This document shows, piece by piece, positions 16,881 through 24,557 of a DNA stretch of 64,000 nucleotides. The notes beneath the pieces are model-generated. The model was not told the DNA's origin, did no database searches, and saw nothing but the letters and a program-made list of their open reading frames with translations. The stretch comes from JAGSOU01 sp049974865 (lineage in GTDB: Bacteria; Pseudomonadota; Alphaproteobacteria; Rhodobacterales; Rhodobacteraceae). How positions within the stretch are numbered: the first letter of the stretch is position 1; every line of letters begins with the position of its first letter. A program made the translations under genes and the position numbers. The stretch covers positions 1-64,000 of the forward strand of contig JBNGCX010000011.1 of the NCBI GenBank assembly GCA_049974865.1. Direction: 5' to 3'.

Positions 16881-17666
16881 CTAGCTTCCGCGACGGAAGG
16901 CCATGGGTGATTTCCCGGCGCGCTGCTGGAAGGCCCGGGTGAAGTAGGCCGGCGAGGTGAATCCCAGCCCCGAAGCGATATCCTTGACCGGCAGCCGGGT
17001 GTCGGCCAGCAGGCGGCGGGCCTCGGCGATCTTGCGGTCGGCCAGGAAGTCCGAGGCGGTCCGCCCGCAGGTCTCCTTGCACACGCGGGTCAGGTGGGTG
17101 GAGGTGACGCCCAGCGCCGCGGCATAGTCGCAGACCGATTTCTCGGTGCCGAAGTCGTGCTCCACCATCTCGCTGTAGCGCCGCGCCAGGCGGCGGGCGG
17201 CGTCCGAGGGCGCCATGGCGTCCTCGTTGGTCAGCAATTGCCGTTCCAGCCAGACGCCCAGCAGGCCGGCGAGGTGCAGCATGGCGCGGTTGCGCGCCGG
17301 GCGGTCGGCATCGGCTTCGCGCTGGAGCTGCTCCAGGATGCCGGTGATCTCGCCCTGGGCCATGGCGTCGCGGATGCGCAGGTGGCGCGGCCCGTCGGGC
17401 AGCTGCAGCCCGTGGTCGCGGGCAAAGAAGACCGCGGTGCCGAAGACCTGCGGCGTCATCTCGAACCCGTGCATGGTGCCGGCGGGGATGAAGACCGCGT
17501 TATGCGCGCCGTAACCGCGGGTCACGCCGCCGACGGTTATCCGGCCCTGGCCGCGGGTGAACCACAGGAGCTGGTCCACCGAGTAGCTGCGCATGGCCTC
17601 CACCCGCCAGCGGCCGCCCTGGGCCAGGCGGTGAATGGGAATCAGGCGCAGATCGGCTTCGCTCAT
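16881..17666 (-). CDS. AraC family transcriptional regulator
   Basis: A 261-aa regulator. The N-terminal cupin-like sensor domain (~1-140) contains QLLWFTRGQGRITVGG and AVFIPAGTMHGFEM. The C-terminal AraC DNA-binding domain (~165-261) has two helix-turn-helix units (VCDYAAALGVTSTHLTRVCKE; LPVKDIASGLGFTSPAYFTRAFQQRAGKSPMAFRR). The position directly before the ABC importer operon, same strand, 255 nt away, suggests it controls that operon in response to the imported compound; this is inference from context. Confidence 0.9.
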   Translation of the reverse strand: MSEADLRLIPIHRLAQGGRWRVEAMRSYSVDQLLWFTRGQGRITVGGVTRGYGAHNAVFIPAGTMHGFEMTPQVFGTAVFFARDHGLQLPDGPRHLRIRDAMAQGEITGILEQLQREADADRPARNRAMLHLAGLLGVWLERQLLTNEDAMAPSDAARRLARRYSEMVEHDFGTEKSVCDYAAALGVTSTHLTRVCKETCGRTASDFLADRKIAEARRLLADTRLPVKDIASGLGFTSPAYFTRAFQQRAGKSPMAFRRGS

Positions 17667-17810
17667 GGGGCGTGTCCGGCGTTTGGGCGGTTGGCAAGTC
17701 GCGCAGAGCCTAGGCGCGGCGCTTGTCCCGCGTAAACAGAAATGTTCGAAAAGTGCAGGATCTTGCCGATAACGGCGAGATTTTTGGCGTTTTGCGCTGT
17801 TTTTGGGCTG

Positions 17811-18683
17811 TCAGCCCGCCACGACCCGCTGCCAGCCCTTCATCTTGGAGCGGAACCAGGTGCGCTGCCGCTTGGCATATTGGCGCGAGGCCGCCTGCGC
17901 GGCGGCGCGGGCCTCGTCCAGTGTCATCTCGCCCTGCAGATGCGCGATCAGCTCCGGCGCGCCGATGGCCTTCATCGAGAGCAGGGCAGGGTCCCAGCCG
18001 GACAGGTTGGCGCGGGCCTCCTCCAGGGCGCCTTCGGCCAGCATCAGGTCGAAGCGGCGGTCGATGCGCTCGGCCAGCCAGTCGCGGTCGGCCTCCAGCA
18101 CGAACGCCTGCGCCTGCGACAGCGGCAGCAGCGCCGGGCCGGTCTCGTCCTGCCAGGATGCCAGCCCCCGGCCGGTGGCGCGCAGCACCTCCCAGGCGCG
18201 CTGCACGCGCATGGGGTTCAGGGCATCGACCCGGGCGCGGGTCGCCTCGTCCAGCTCGGCCAGCAGGGTCTCGTGCCCCTCGGCCGCGCGCCGCCGATCG
18301 GCCTCGGCGCGGATTTCGGGGGGCGTGGCGGGGATCTCGGCCAGCCCCTGCGTCAGCGCGGTGAAATAGAGGCCGGTGCCGCCCACGATGATCGGCCGCG
18401 GTCCCCCCGACAGGAAACCCGCCACCTCGCGCAGCCAGTGGCCGACCGAATAGTCGCCCCCGGCGGGCACGTGGCCATAGAGGGCATGGCGCGCGCGCGC
18501 CTCGTCCTCTTCGGACGGGCGCGCGGTCAGCACCCGCCAGTTGGCGAAAACCTGCAGCGCATCGGCATTCACGATCACGCCGCCCTGCGCCTCGGCGATG
18601 CGCAGGGCGAGACCGGACTTGCCACTGGCCGTCGGGCCTGCGATGAGCACGGGGCGCGTGGGGTCGAGAGTGGTGATATCCAT
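17811..18683 (-). CDS. miaA: tRNA dimethylallyltransferase
   Basis: A 290-aa enzyme that adds a dimethylallyl group to N6 of A37 in tRNAs reading UNN codons. The P-loop GPTASGKS is at residues 16-23. Other signatures are NADALQVFANWRVLTARP, VGGTGLYFTALTQGL and the C-terminal RQYAKRQRTWFRSK. It is divergent from pyrH, with 89 nt between starts. The 144 nt downstream contain no gene. Confidence 0.95.
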   Translation of the reverse strand: MDITTLDPTRPVLIAGPTASGKSGLALRIAEAQGGVIVNADALQVFANWRVLTARPSEEDEARARHALYGHVPAGGDYSVGHWLREVAGFLSGGPRPIIVGGTGLYFTALTQGLAEIPATPPEIRAEADRRRAAEGHETLLAELDEATRARVDALNPMRVQRAWEVLRATGRGLASWQDETGPALLPLSQAQAFVLEADRDWLAERIDRRFDLMLAEGALEEARANLSGWDPALLSMKAIGAPELIAHLQGEMTLDEARAAAQAASRQYAKRQRTWFRSKMKGWQRVVAG

Positions 18684-18772
18684 ACCGCGTCGATGCCTGT
18701 TGGCCGTTGAACCTCTGGCCCATTTCCGACATTTTGCGCAAAAGCCAGAACAACCGGACCGGGGAACTAGTT

Positions 18773-19510
18773 ATGAGCGACGGCACTGCCAATCAACCGG
18801 CGCCCGCCTACAAGCGTGTGCTGCTGAAGATCTCGGGCGAGGCGCTGATGGGCGACCAGGGATTCGGCCTGCACCCGCCGACGGTGGAGCGCATCGCCCG
18901 CGAGGTGAAATCGGTCCACGATCTCGGCGTCGAGATCTGCATGGTGATCGGCGGCGGCAACATCTTCCGCGGGCTCTCGGGCAGCGCCCAGGGGATGGAG
19001 CGCACCACCGCCGATTACATGGGCATGCTGGCCACGGTGATGAACGCGCTGGCCATGCAGTCCGCGCTGGAGGGGCTGGGCGTGTTCTGCCGGGTGATCT
19101 CGGCCATCCGCATGGACGAGGTGGCCGAGCCCTATATCCGCCGCCGCGCCGTGCGCCACCTGGAAAAGGGCCGGGTCTGCATCTTTGCCGCCGGCACCGG
19201 CAACCCCTATTTCACCACCGACACCGCCGCCACGCTGCGCGCCAACGAGATGGCCTGCGAGGCGATCTTCAAGGGCACCAAGGTGGACGGCGTCTACGAC
19301 AAGGACCCGGCGAAATTCACCGATGCCAAGCGCTATGAAGACATCACCTATGACGACGTGCTGCAGAAGCACCTGGGCGTGATGGACGCCTCGGCCATCG
19401 CGCTGGCGCGCGACAACAACCTGCCGATCATCGTCTTCTCGCTGGACGAACCGGGCGGGTTCCGCGGCATCCTCGCCGGGGAAGGCACCTATACAATCGT
19501 GCACGGATGA
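18773..19510 (+). CDS. pyrH: UMP kinase
   Basis: A 245-aa bacterial UMP kinase of the amino-acid kinase fold, converting UMP to UDP. Characteristic stretches are KRVLLKISGEALMG, MVIGGGNIFRGL, GTGNPYFTTDTAATLRA and KVDGVYDKDPAKF. The ATG at 18773 (MSDGTANQ) with GGGGA upstream is preferred over an in-frame ATG at 18707. The stop codon lies within a perfect 10-bp inverted repeat. frr follows 57 nt later, the common pyrH-frr pairing. Confidence 0.95.
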   Translation: MSDGTANQPAPAYKRVLLKISGEALMGDQGFGLHPPTVERIAREVKSVHDLGVEICMVIGGGNIFRGLSGSAQGMERTTADYMGMLATVMNALAMQSALEGLGVFCRVISAIRMDEVAEPYIRRRAVRHLEKGRVCIFAAGTGNPYFTTDTAATLRANEMACEAIFKGTKVDGVYDKDPAKFTDAKRYEDITYDDVLQKHLGVMDASAIALARDNNLPIIVFSLDEPGGFRGILAGEGTYTIVHG

Positions 19511-19518
19511 TTGTATAG
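19489..19518. repeat. Perfect 10-bp inverted repeat spanning the pyrH stop codon
   Basis: CTATACAATC (19489-19498) and GATTGTATAG (19509-19518) are exact reverse complements around a 10-nt loop that ends at the first base of the TGA stop. The stem is AT-rich in a GC-rich region. There is no U tract, so it is unlikely to be a simple terminator before frr; an RNA processing or protein-binding site is possible. Confidence 0.5.
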
Positions 19519-19567
19519 CAGGGGCAACCGGGCCACGCGGCCCGCGGAAGAACAAGAGAGACTGACA

Positions 19568-20134
19568 ATGGCAGACGAAGAACTTGAGATCGACCTCGAC
19601 GACCTGAAACGCCGGATGGACGGCGCCATGAACGCGCTGAAGACCGAGTTCGCCTCGCTGCGCACCGGCCGGGCCTCCGCCTCGATGCTGGAGCCGGTCA
19701 CCGTCGAGGCCTACGGCCAGCGCACGCCGATCAACCAGGTCGGCACCGTCAACGTGCCCGAGCCGCGCATGGTCACCATCAACGTCTGGGACAAGTCCAT
19801 GGTCGGCGCCGTGGAAAAGGCGATCCGCGAAAGCGGGCTGGGCATCAACCCCCAGACCAACGGCACCATCATCATGCTGCCGATCCCCGAGCTGAACGAG
19901 GAACGCCGCCGCGAACTCACCAAGGTCGCCAGCCAATATGCCGAGCAGGCCCGCGTCGCCATCCGCAACGTCCGCCGCGACGGGATGGAGCAGCTGAAAA
20001 AGGCCAAGGCCGCCGGCATGAGCGAGGACGACCACAAGATCTGGCACGACGAGGTTCAGGAGCTGACCGACAAGCATATCGCCGCGGTCGATCAGGCGCT
20101 TGAGCACAAACAGGAGGAGATCATGCAGGTTTGA
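19568..20134 (+). CDS. frr: Ribosome recycling factor
   Basis: A 188-aa RRF, the usual length. It releases ribosomes from mRNA after termination, with EF-G. Conserved parts are FASLRTGRASASMLEPV, IRESGLGINPQTNGTIIMLPIPELNEERRRELTKVA and the basic helix VRRDGMEQLKKAK. The ATG is at 19568, with AAGAGAGA upstream. The uppS reading frame overlaps or follows directly. Confidence 0.96.
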   Translation: MADEELEIDLDDLKRRMDGAMNALKTEFASLRTGRASASMLEPVTVEAYGQRTPINQVGTVNVPEPRMVTINVWDKSMVGAVEKAIRESGLGINPQTNGTIIMLPIPELNEERRRELTKVASQYAEQARVAIRNVRRDGMEQLKKAKAAGMSEDDHKIWHDEVQELTDKHIAAVDQALEHKQEEIMQV

Positions 20135-20160
20135 CCTGCGTGATCGCGAAAGGGGCACCC

Positions 20161-20886
20161 TTGGCCGCTAAACAAAGCCAGCCGGGCGGGCCCGCCCATG
20201 TGGCGATCATCATGGATGGCAACGGGCGGTGGGCGCAGAAGCGCGGCCGCCCGCGCCTGTTCGGGCACCAGGCCGGCGCCAAGCGCGTGCGCGAGATCGT
20301 GCGCGCCTGTCCCGAGCTGGGCGTGCGCTATCTGACGATCTTTGCCTTCTCCACCGAGAACTGGAAGCGCACCCAGGCCGAGGTGGCGGGGCTGATGACG
20401 CTGTTCCGGCGCTACATCCAGAAAGAGGCGCAGGCGCTTCTGGCCGAGGGGGTGCGCGTGCGCTTCATCGGCGACCGCGAGCGGCTGGAGCCCAAGCTGG
20501 TGCAGCTGATGGACCACCTGGAGACGCTGACTGCGGGCAATGACAAGGTGCACCTGACCATCGCGCTGAACTACGGCGGCCGCGACGAGGTGGCCCGCGC
20601 CACCAAGCGGCTGGCGCGCGAGGTGGCGGCCGGCCGGCTGGACCCGGAAACGGTGGACGAGACCACGCTGGCGCGGTTCCTCGACACCTGCGTGTTGCCC
20701 GACCCGGACCTGGTGATCCGCACCAGCGGCGAGGCGCGCATCTCCAACTTCCTGCTGTGGCAGTCGGCCTATGCGGAATACGAGTTCACGCCGGTGCTCT
20801 GGCCCGATTTCACCGCCGATATCTTCGCCGAGATCCTCGGACGGTTTGCGGGCCGCGAGCGGCGGTTCGGCGCGGTGAAGGCCTGA
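20161..20886 (+). CDS. uppS: Isoprenyl (undecaprenyl) diphosphate synthase
   Basis: A 241-aa cis-prenyltransferase making the C55 carrier lipid for peptidoglycan. Motifs are HVAIIMDGNGRWAQ with catalytic Asp19, FAFSTENWKR, LNYGGRDE and RTSGEARISNFLLWQSAYAE. No ATG precedes the conserved region. I chose TTG 20161 because AAAGGGG lies 6 nt upstream; GTG 20140 and TTG 20131 (overlapping the frr stop) are alternatives. It ends in a TGATG overlap with cdsA. Confidence 0.93.
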   Translation: MAAKQSQPGGPAHVAIIMDGNGRWAQKRGRPRLFGHQAGAKRVREIVRACPELGVRYLTIFAFSTENWKRTQAEVAGLMTLFRRYIQKEAQALLAEGVRVRFIGDRERLEPKLVQLMDHLETLTAGNDKVHLTIALNYGGRDEVARATKRLAREVAAGRLDPETVDETTLARFLDTCVLPDPDLVIRTSGEARISNFLLWQSAYAEYEFTPVLWPDFTADIFAEILGRFAGRERRFGAVKA

Positions 20887-21674
20887 TGGCGCAGGGACGG
20901 TGGAGCGACCTGAACCAGCGCCTGGTCTCGGGTGCGGCGATGGCGGGGCTCGGCGTGCTGATGATCTGGCTGGGCGGGCTGTGGTTCACCGCGCTGGCCG
21001 CCGGCGTCTGCGGCGCGATGATCTGGGAACTGTCCCGCATGGTCGCCCCCGAGAAGCGGCCCGAGGCGCTGCAACTGGCGCTGCTGGGCGTGGCCGCGGT
21101 GCTGCTGGCACATGTGCTGCCCGGGGTCTTCGCCTTTCCCATCCTCGCCGCCACGCCGCTGGTGGGCGGCGCGCTGCTGAAGCGCGAGCGGGTGCTGTTC
21201 GGCCTGTTCGCGCTGGGGATCCTGGTGGCGGGCTACGGCCTGGCCGGGTTCCGCGCGGAATACGGCGTCGTCTGGCTGTTCTGGCTGGTGCTGGTGGTGA
21301 TCGCCACCGACGTGCTGGGCTATTTCGCGGGGCGCTTCATCGGCGGTCCGAAATTCTGGCCCCGCGTCAGCCCCAAGAAGACCTGGTCGGGCACGGTCGC
21401 GGGCTGGATCGGCGCGGCGCTGATCGGGGCGCTGTTCCTGACCTTCACCGATGCCGGGCGCGACTTGCCCTGGATCTCGGTGGCGCTGTCGATGGCCAGC
21501 CAGGCCGGCGACATGGCCGAAAGCGCGATCAAGCGGCGCTGCGGGGTCAAGGACAGCTCGGCGCTGATCCCCGGCCATGGCGGGCTGTTCGACCGCTTCG
21601 ACGGGCTGCTGGGGGCGGCGCTGCTGATGCTCTTGGTGGCACAGCTGGTCTATGTGCCCGAGGTGAGGTTCTGA
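20886..21674 (+). CDS. cdsA: Phosphatidate cytidylyltransferase
   Basis: A 262-aa integral membrane enzyme forming CDP-diacylglycerol from phosphatidate and CTP. Multiple hydrophobic helices are followed by the CDP-alcohol synthase signature near the C-terminus (SQAGDMAESAIKRRCGVKDSSALIPGHGGLFDRFDGLL). It starts at an ATG sharing its A with the uppS stop, indicating coupling. The next gene, dxr, starts 5 nt after its stop. Confidence 0.94.
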   Translation: MAQGRWSDLNQRLVSGAAMAGLGVLMIWLGGLWFTALAAGVCGAMIWELSRMVAPEKRPEALQLALLGVAAVLLAHVLPGVFAFPILAATPLVGGALLKRERVLFGLFALGILVAGYGLAGFRAEYGVVWLFWLVLVVIATDVLGYFAGRFIGGPKFWPRVSPKKTWSGTVAGWIGAALIGALFLTFTDAGRDLPWISVALSMASQAGDMAESAIKRRCGVKDSSALIPGHGGLFDRFDGLLGAALLMLLVAQLVYVPEVRF

Positions 21675-21678
21675 AGAC

Positions 21679-22854
21679 ATGCGACGGGTAACGATCTTTG
21701 GCTCCACCGGCTCGATCGGGGAGAACACGGTCGATCTGATCGCGCGCCGCCCCGAGGATTTCGAGGTGGTCGCGCTGAGCGGCGGGCGCAACATCGCGCG
21801 GCTGGCCGAGCAGGCCCGCGCGCTGAAGGCCGGGCTGGCGGTGACCGCCTACCCGGACTGCTACGCCGATCTGAAAGAGGCGCTGGCGGGCACCGGCACC
21901 GAGGTCGCCGCGGGGCCCGAGGCGCTGGCCGAGGCCGCCACCCGGCCCGCCGACTGGATCATGTCCGCCATCGTGGGGGCGGCGGGGCTGCTGCCGGGGC
22001 TCAAGGCGCTGGAGCAGGGCACCACGCTGGCGCTGGCCAACAAGGAGAGCCTGGTCACCGCCGGGCCGCTCCTGATGGCCACGGCGCGGAAACACGGCGC
22101 GCGCGTCCTGCCCGTGGACAGCGAGCATTCCGCCGTGTTCCAGGCGCTGGCGGGCGAGGATATCGACGCGGTGGAGCGGATCGTGATCACCGCCTCGGGC
22201 GGGGCCTTCCGCGACTGGCCTCTGGAGGCGCTGGCCTCGGCCACGCCGGAACAGGCCGCGACGCATCCCAACTGGGTCATGGGGCAGCGCATCACCATCG
22301 ACAGCGCCTCGATGTTCAACAAGGCGCTGGAGGTGATCGAGACCCGCGAATTCTTCGGCATCGCGCCCGACAGGATCGAGGTGCTGGTGCATCCCGAATC
22401 GCTGGTCCACGCGCTGGTGGGGTTCCGCGACGGCGCGCTGATGGCGCATCTCGGCCCGCCGGACATGCGCCATGCCATCGGCTACGCGCTGAACTGGCCC
22501 GAGCGCGCCGAACTGCCGGTGGCCCGGCTGGACCTGGCTGCCATCGGCCAGCTCAACTTCGCCGCGCCCGATCCGGCGCGCTATCCCGCGCTGGCGCTGG
22601 CGCGGCAGGTGATGGAGACGGGCGGGCTGGCCGGCGCGGTTTTCAACGCCGCCAAGGAGCGCGCACTGGACGGCTTCATCGCCGGCGAGATCGGATTCCT
22701 GCAGATGGCCGAGGTCGTTGACCGGGTCTTGAACCGGCTTTCGCGCCAAAACGGCCTTATTGCTGCCGAGATCACCCTTGATAACGTCATCGAGTTTGAC
22801 CATCTCGCCCGTGAGGAGGCCGCGCAGGTGATCCGCGGGGGCGACCAAAAATAA
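21679..22854 (+). CDS. dxr: 1-deoxy-D-xylulose 5-phosphate reductoisomerase
   Basis: A 391-aa NADPH-dependent enzyme producing MEP, the committed step of the non-mevalonate isoprenoid pathway. The N-terminal nucleotide site is TIFGSTGSIGENTVDL. The metal and substrate motifs LANKESLVTAG, PVDSEHSAVFQ, TASGGAF and the HPNWVMGQRITIDSASMFNKALE block are present. It lies in the uppS-cdsA-dxr-rseP order typical of proteobacteria, supplying precursors for the neighbouring prenyltransferase. Confidence 0.96.
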   Translation: MRRVTIFGSTGSIGENTVDLIARRPEDFEVVALSGGRNIARLAEQARALKAGLAVTAYPDCYADLKEALAGTGTEVAAGPEALAEAATRPADWIMSAIVGAAGLLPGLKALEQGTTLALANKESLVTAGPLLMATARKHGARVLPVDSEHSAVFQALAGEDIDAVERIVITASGGAFRDWPLEALASATPEQAATHPNWVMGQRITIDSASMFNKALEVIETREFFGIAPDRIEVLVHPESLVHALVGFRDGALMAHLGPPDMRHAIGYALNWPERAELPVARLDLAAIGQLNFAAPDPARYPALALARQVMETGGLAGAVFNAAKERALDGFIAGEIGFLQMAEVVDRVLNRLSRQNGLIAAEITLDNVIEFDHLAREEAAQVIRGGDQK

Positions 22855-22870
22855 TACAGAGGCTGTCTGC

Positions 22871-24208
22871 GTGGATATTCTTGGACTGATCCCTTCCTTC
22901 GGTAACATCCTTTACACCATCGGGGCCTTCGTTCTGGCGCTGTCGGTCATCGTGGCGGTGCATGAATTCGGCCATTACATCGTCGGCCGCTGGTCGGGCA
23001 TCCATGCCGAGGTGTTCTCGCTGGGATTCGGGCCGGTGCTGCTGTCGCGCGAGGACCGGCACGGCACGCGCTGGCAACTGGCCGCGCTGCCCTTCGGCGG
23101 CTACGTGAAATTCATGGGCGATGCCAATGCCGCCAGCGGGATCGACCCGCAGTTGCTGCGCGACCTCGACGAGGACACGCTGCGCCACACCATGCACGGC
23201 GCGCCGCTCTGGGCGCGCGCGGCGACGGTGGCGGCGGGGCCGGTGTTCAACTTCGCCCTGTCCATCGCGGTCTTTGCCGCCGTGCTGTTCTTCCGCGGCG
23301 AGGCGATCGAGCCGCCCACCATCGGCACCCTTAAAACGCTGCCGGCCGAGGCGATGGAGCTGAGGCCCGGCGATGAGATCACCGCCATCGGCGGCCGGCC
23401 GGTCTCGGATTACGCGGCGCTTTACAAGGCGATCAGCGACCTGCCGCCCACCCCGGTGGTGGACTATGCCGTCCGCCGCGACGGGCAGGAGATGGTGGTG
23501 CAGGGACCCTATCCCTTCCCGCCGGTCATCGACGCGCTGCAGCCGGGTTCGGCGGCCATGGATGCGGGGCTCAAGGTGGGCGACGTCATCCTGTCGGTCG
23601 ACGGGCAGCCGGTGACGGCCTTCCGCCAGCTTCAGGACATCGTCCGGAATTCGGGCGGCGCCGAGATGCTGGTGAGGGTCTGGCGCGAGGGCCAGGAGAT
23701 GGAATTCTCGCTGGCGCCGCGCCGCGTGGACATGCCGCTGCCCGAGGGCGGGTTCGAGACCCGTCTGCTGATCGGCATGAACGGCGGGCTGCTGTTCACG
23801 CCCGAAACCCGCACCCCCGGCGCGCTGACCGCGGTCGAGGCGGGGGCGCAGCAGGTGGTCTTCATCATTCGGTCCAGCCTCTCGGGACTCTACCACATGG
23901 TCACCGGCGCCATCAGCTCGTGCAACATCAGCGGCCCGCTGGGCATCGCCGAGACCTCGGGCGCCATGGCCAGCCAGGGCACGCAGAGCTTCATCTGGTT
24001 CATCGCGGTGCTGTCCACGGCGGTGGGGCTGATGAACCTGTTCCCGATCCCGGTCCTGGACGGCGGGCACCTGGTTTTCCACGCCTACGAGGCGGTGTTC
24101 GGCAAGCCGCCCAGCGCGCGCGCGCTCAGCGTGTTCATGAGCCTCGGGCTGGCGGTGATCCTGACCTTCATGATCTTCGCCCTGGGCAACGACATCCTGT
24201 GCCCGTGA
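22871..24208 (+). CDS. rseP: RIP metalloprotease RseP
   Basis: A 445-aa site-2 protease with an HEFGH zinc motif at residues 31-35. Two PDZ domains are visible around 120-210 and 215-290 (LRPGDEITAIGGRPVSDY; LKVGDVILSVDGQPVT). The C-terminal zinc-ligand segment is LMNLFPIPVLDGGHLVFHAYE. It cleaves anti-sigma factors and signal-peptide remnants in the inner membrane. Translation starts at GTG 22871 (MDILGLIP). It precedes bamA, as in many Gram-negatives. Confidence 0.94.
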   Translation: MDILGLIPSFGNILYTIGAFVLALSVIVAVHEFGHYIVGRWSGIHAEVFSLGFGPVLLSREDRHGTRWQLAALPFGGYVKFMGDANAASGIDPQLLRDLDEDTLRHTMHGAPLWARAATVAAGPVFNFALSIAVFAAVLFFRGEAIEPPTIGTLKTLPAEAMELRPGDEITAIGGRPVSDYAALYKAISDLPPTPVVDYAVRRDGQEMVVQGPYPFPPVIDALQPGSAAMDAGLKVGDVILSVDGQPVTAFRQLQDIVRNSGGAEMLVRVWREGQEMEFSLAPRRVDMPLPEGGFETRLLIGMNGGLLFTPETRTPGALTAVEAGAQQVVFIIRSSLSGLYHMVTGAISSCNISGPLGIAETSGAMASQGTQSFIWFIAVLSTAVGLMNLFPIPVLDGGHLVFHAYEAVFGKPPSARALSVFMSLGLAVILTFMIFALGNDILCP

Positions 24209-24299
24209 CCGCGTGAAGGTCACCTCGGCGCCCTAATCCCGCCATAATCGGTCAATAGCCTTTCCCTGACGCACCTATACGAGCAGAGGAGGGCGGAAA

Positions 24300-24428
24300 A
24301 TGGACACCATCCACGAGGGCTATCGCGGGCTTTCCGTGCTGTTCAACCTGAACTGGGACCGCCTGTTCTTCCTGGCGGCGATCTTCGGCGCGCTCATGGC
24401 GGGCGCCTTCATCGGTTCGCTGCTTTAA
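24300..24428 (+). CDS. 42-aa membrane protein of unknown function
   Basis: The peptide MDTIHEGYRGLSVLFNLNWD is followed by one hydrophobic helix (LFFLAAIFGALMAGAFIGSLL). A strong Shine-Dalgarno GAGGAGGG lies 7 nt upstream and a strong terminator follows 20 nt after the stop, so it forms a complete, independently terminated gene. I recall similar small proteins in Rhodobacteraceae but cannot name a function. Confidence 0.75.
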   Translation: MDTIHEGYRGLSVLFNLNWDRLFFLAAIFGALMAGAFIGSLL

Positions 24429-24448
24429 TTTTCTCTCCCGAAACCATG

Positions 24449-24493
24449 GAACCGCGCGCCGGACCTGTCGGACCGGGCGCGGTTCTGCCTTTT
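24449..24493 (+). terminator. Rho-independent terminator before bamA
   Basis: A 9-bp perfect stem (GAACCGCGC, 24449-24457, with GCGCGGTTC, 24477-24485) is extended by an inner CCGG/CCGG pairing and followed by TGCCTTTT. It ends transcription of the rseP/42-aa peptide unit. Its T run overlaps the -35 of the next promoter. Confidence 0.85.
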
Positions 24494-24520
24494 GACAAGA
24501 CGCGCCAATACAGCTAGTCA
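24492..24520 (+). promoter_or_regulatory. Candidate promoter for the bamA-lpxB operon
   Basis: A consensus -35 TTGACA (24492-24497) is followed after 17 nt by TAGTCA, a poor -10. It lies immediately after the terminator and 38 nt before the bamA ATG, so a promoter here is needed; the exact -10 is uncertain. Confidence 0.4.
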
Positions 24521-24557
24521 ATCTGCTGGAACGAAGGCGTCAATTCGGGACAGGGAT

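Noticed and set aside
24492..24494. TTG as the bamA start, extending the protein by 22 residues
   Set aside because: It coincides with the -35 TTGACA and the terminator tail; ATG 24558 precedes a proper signal peptide.
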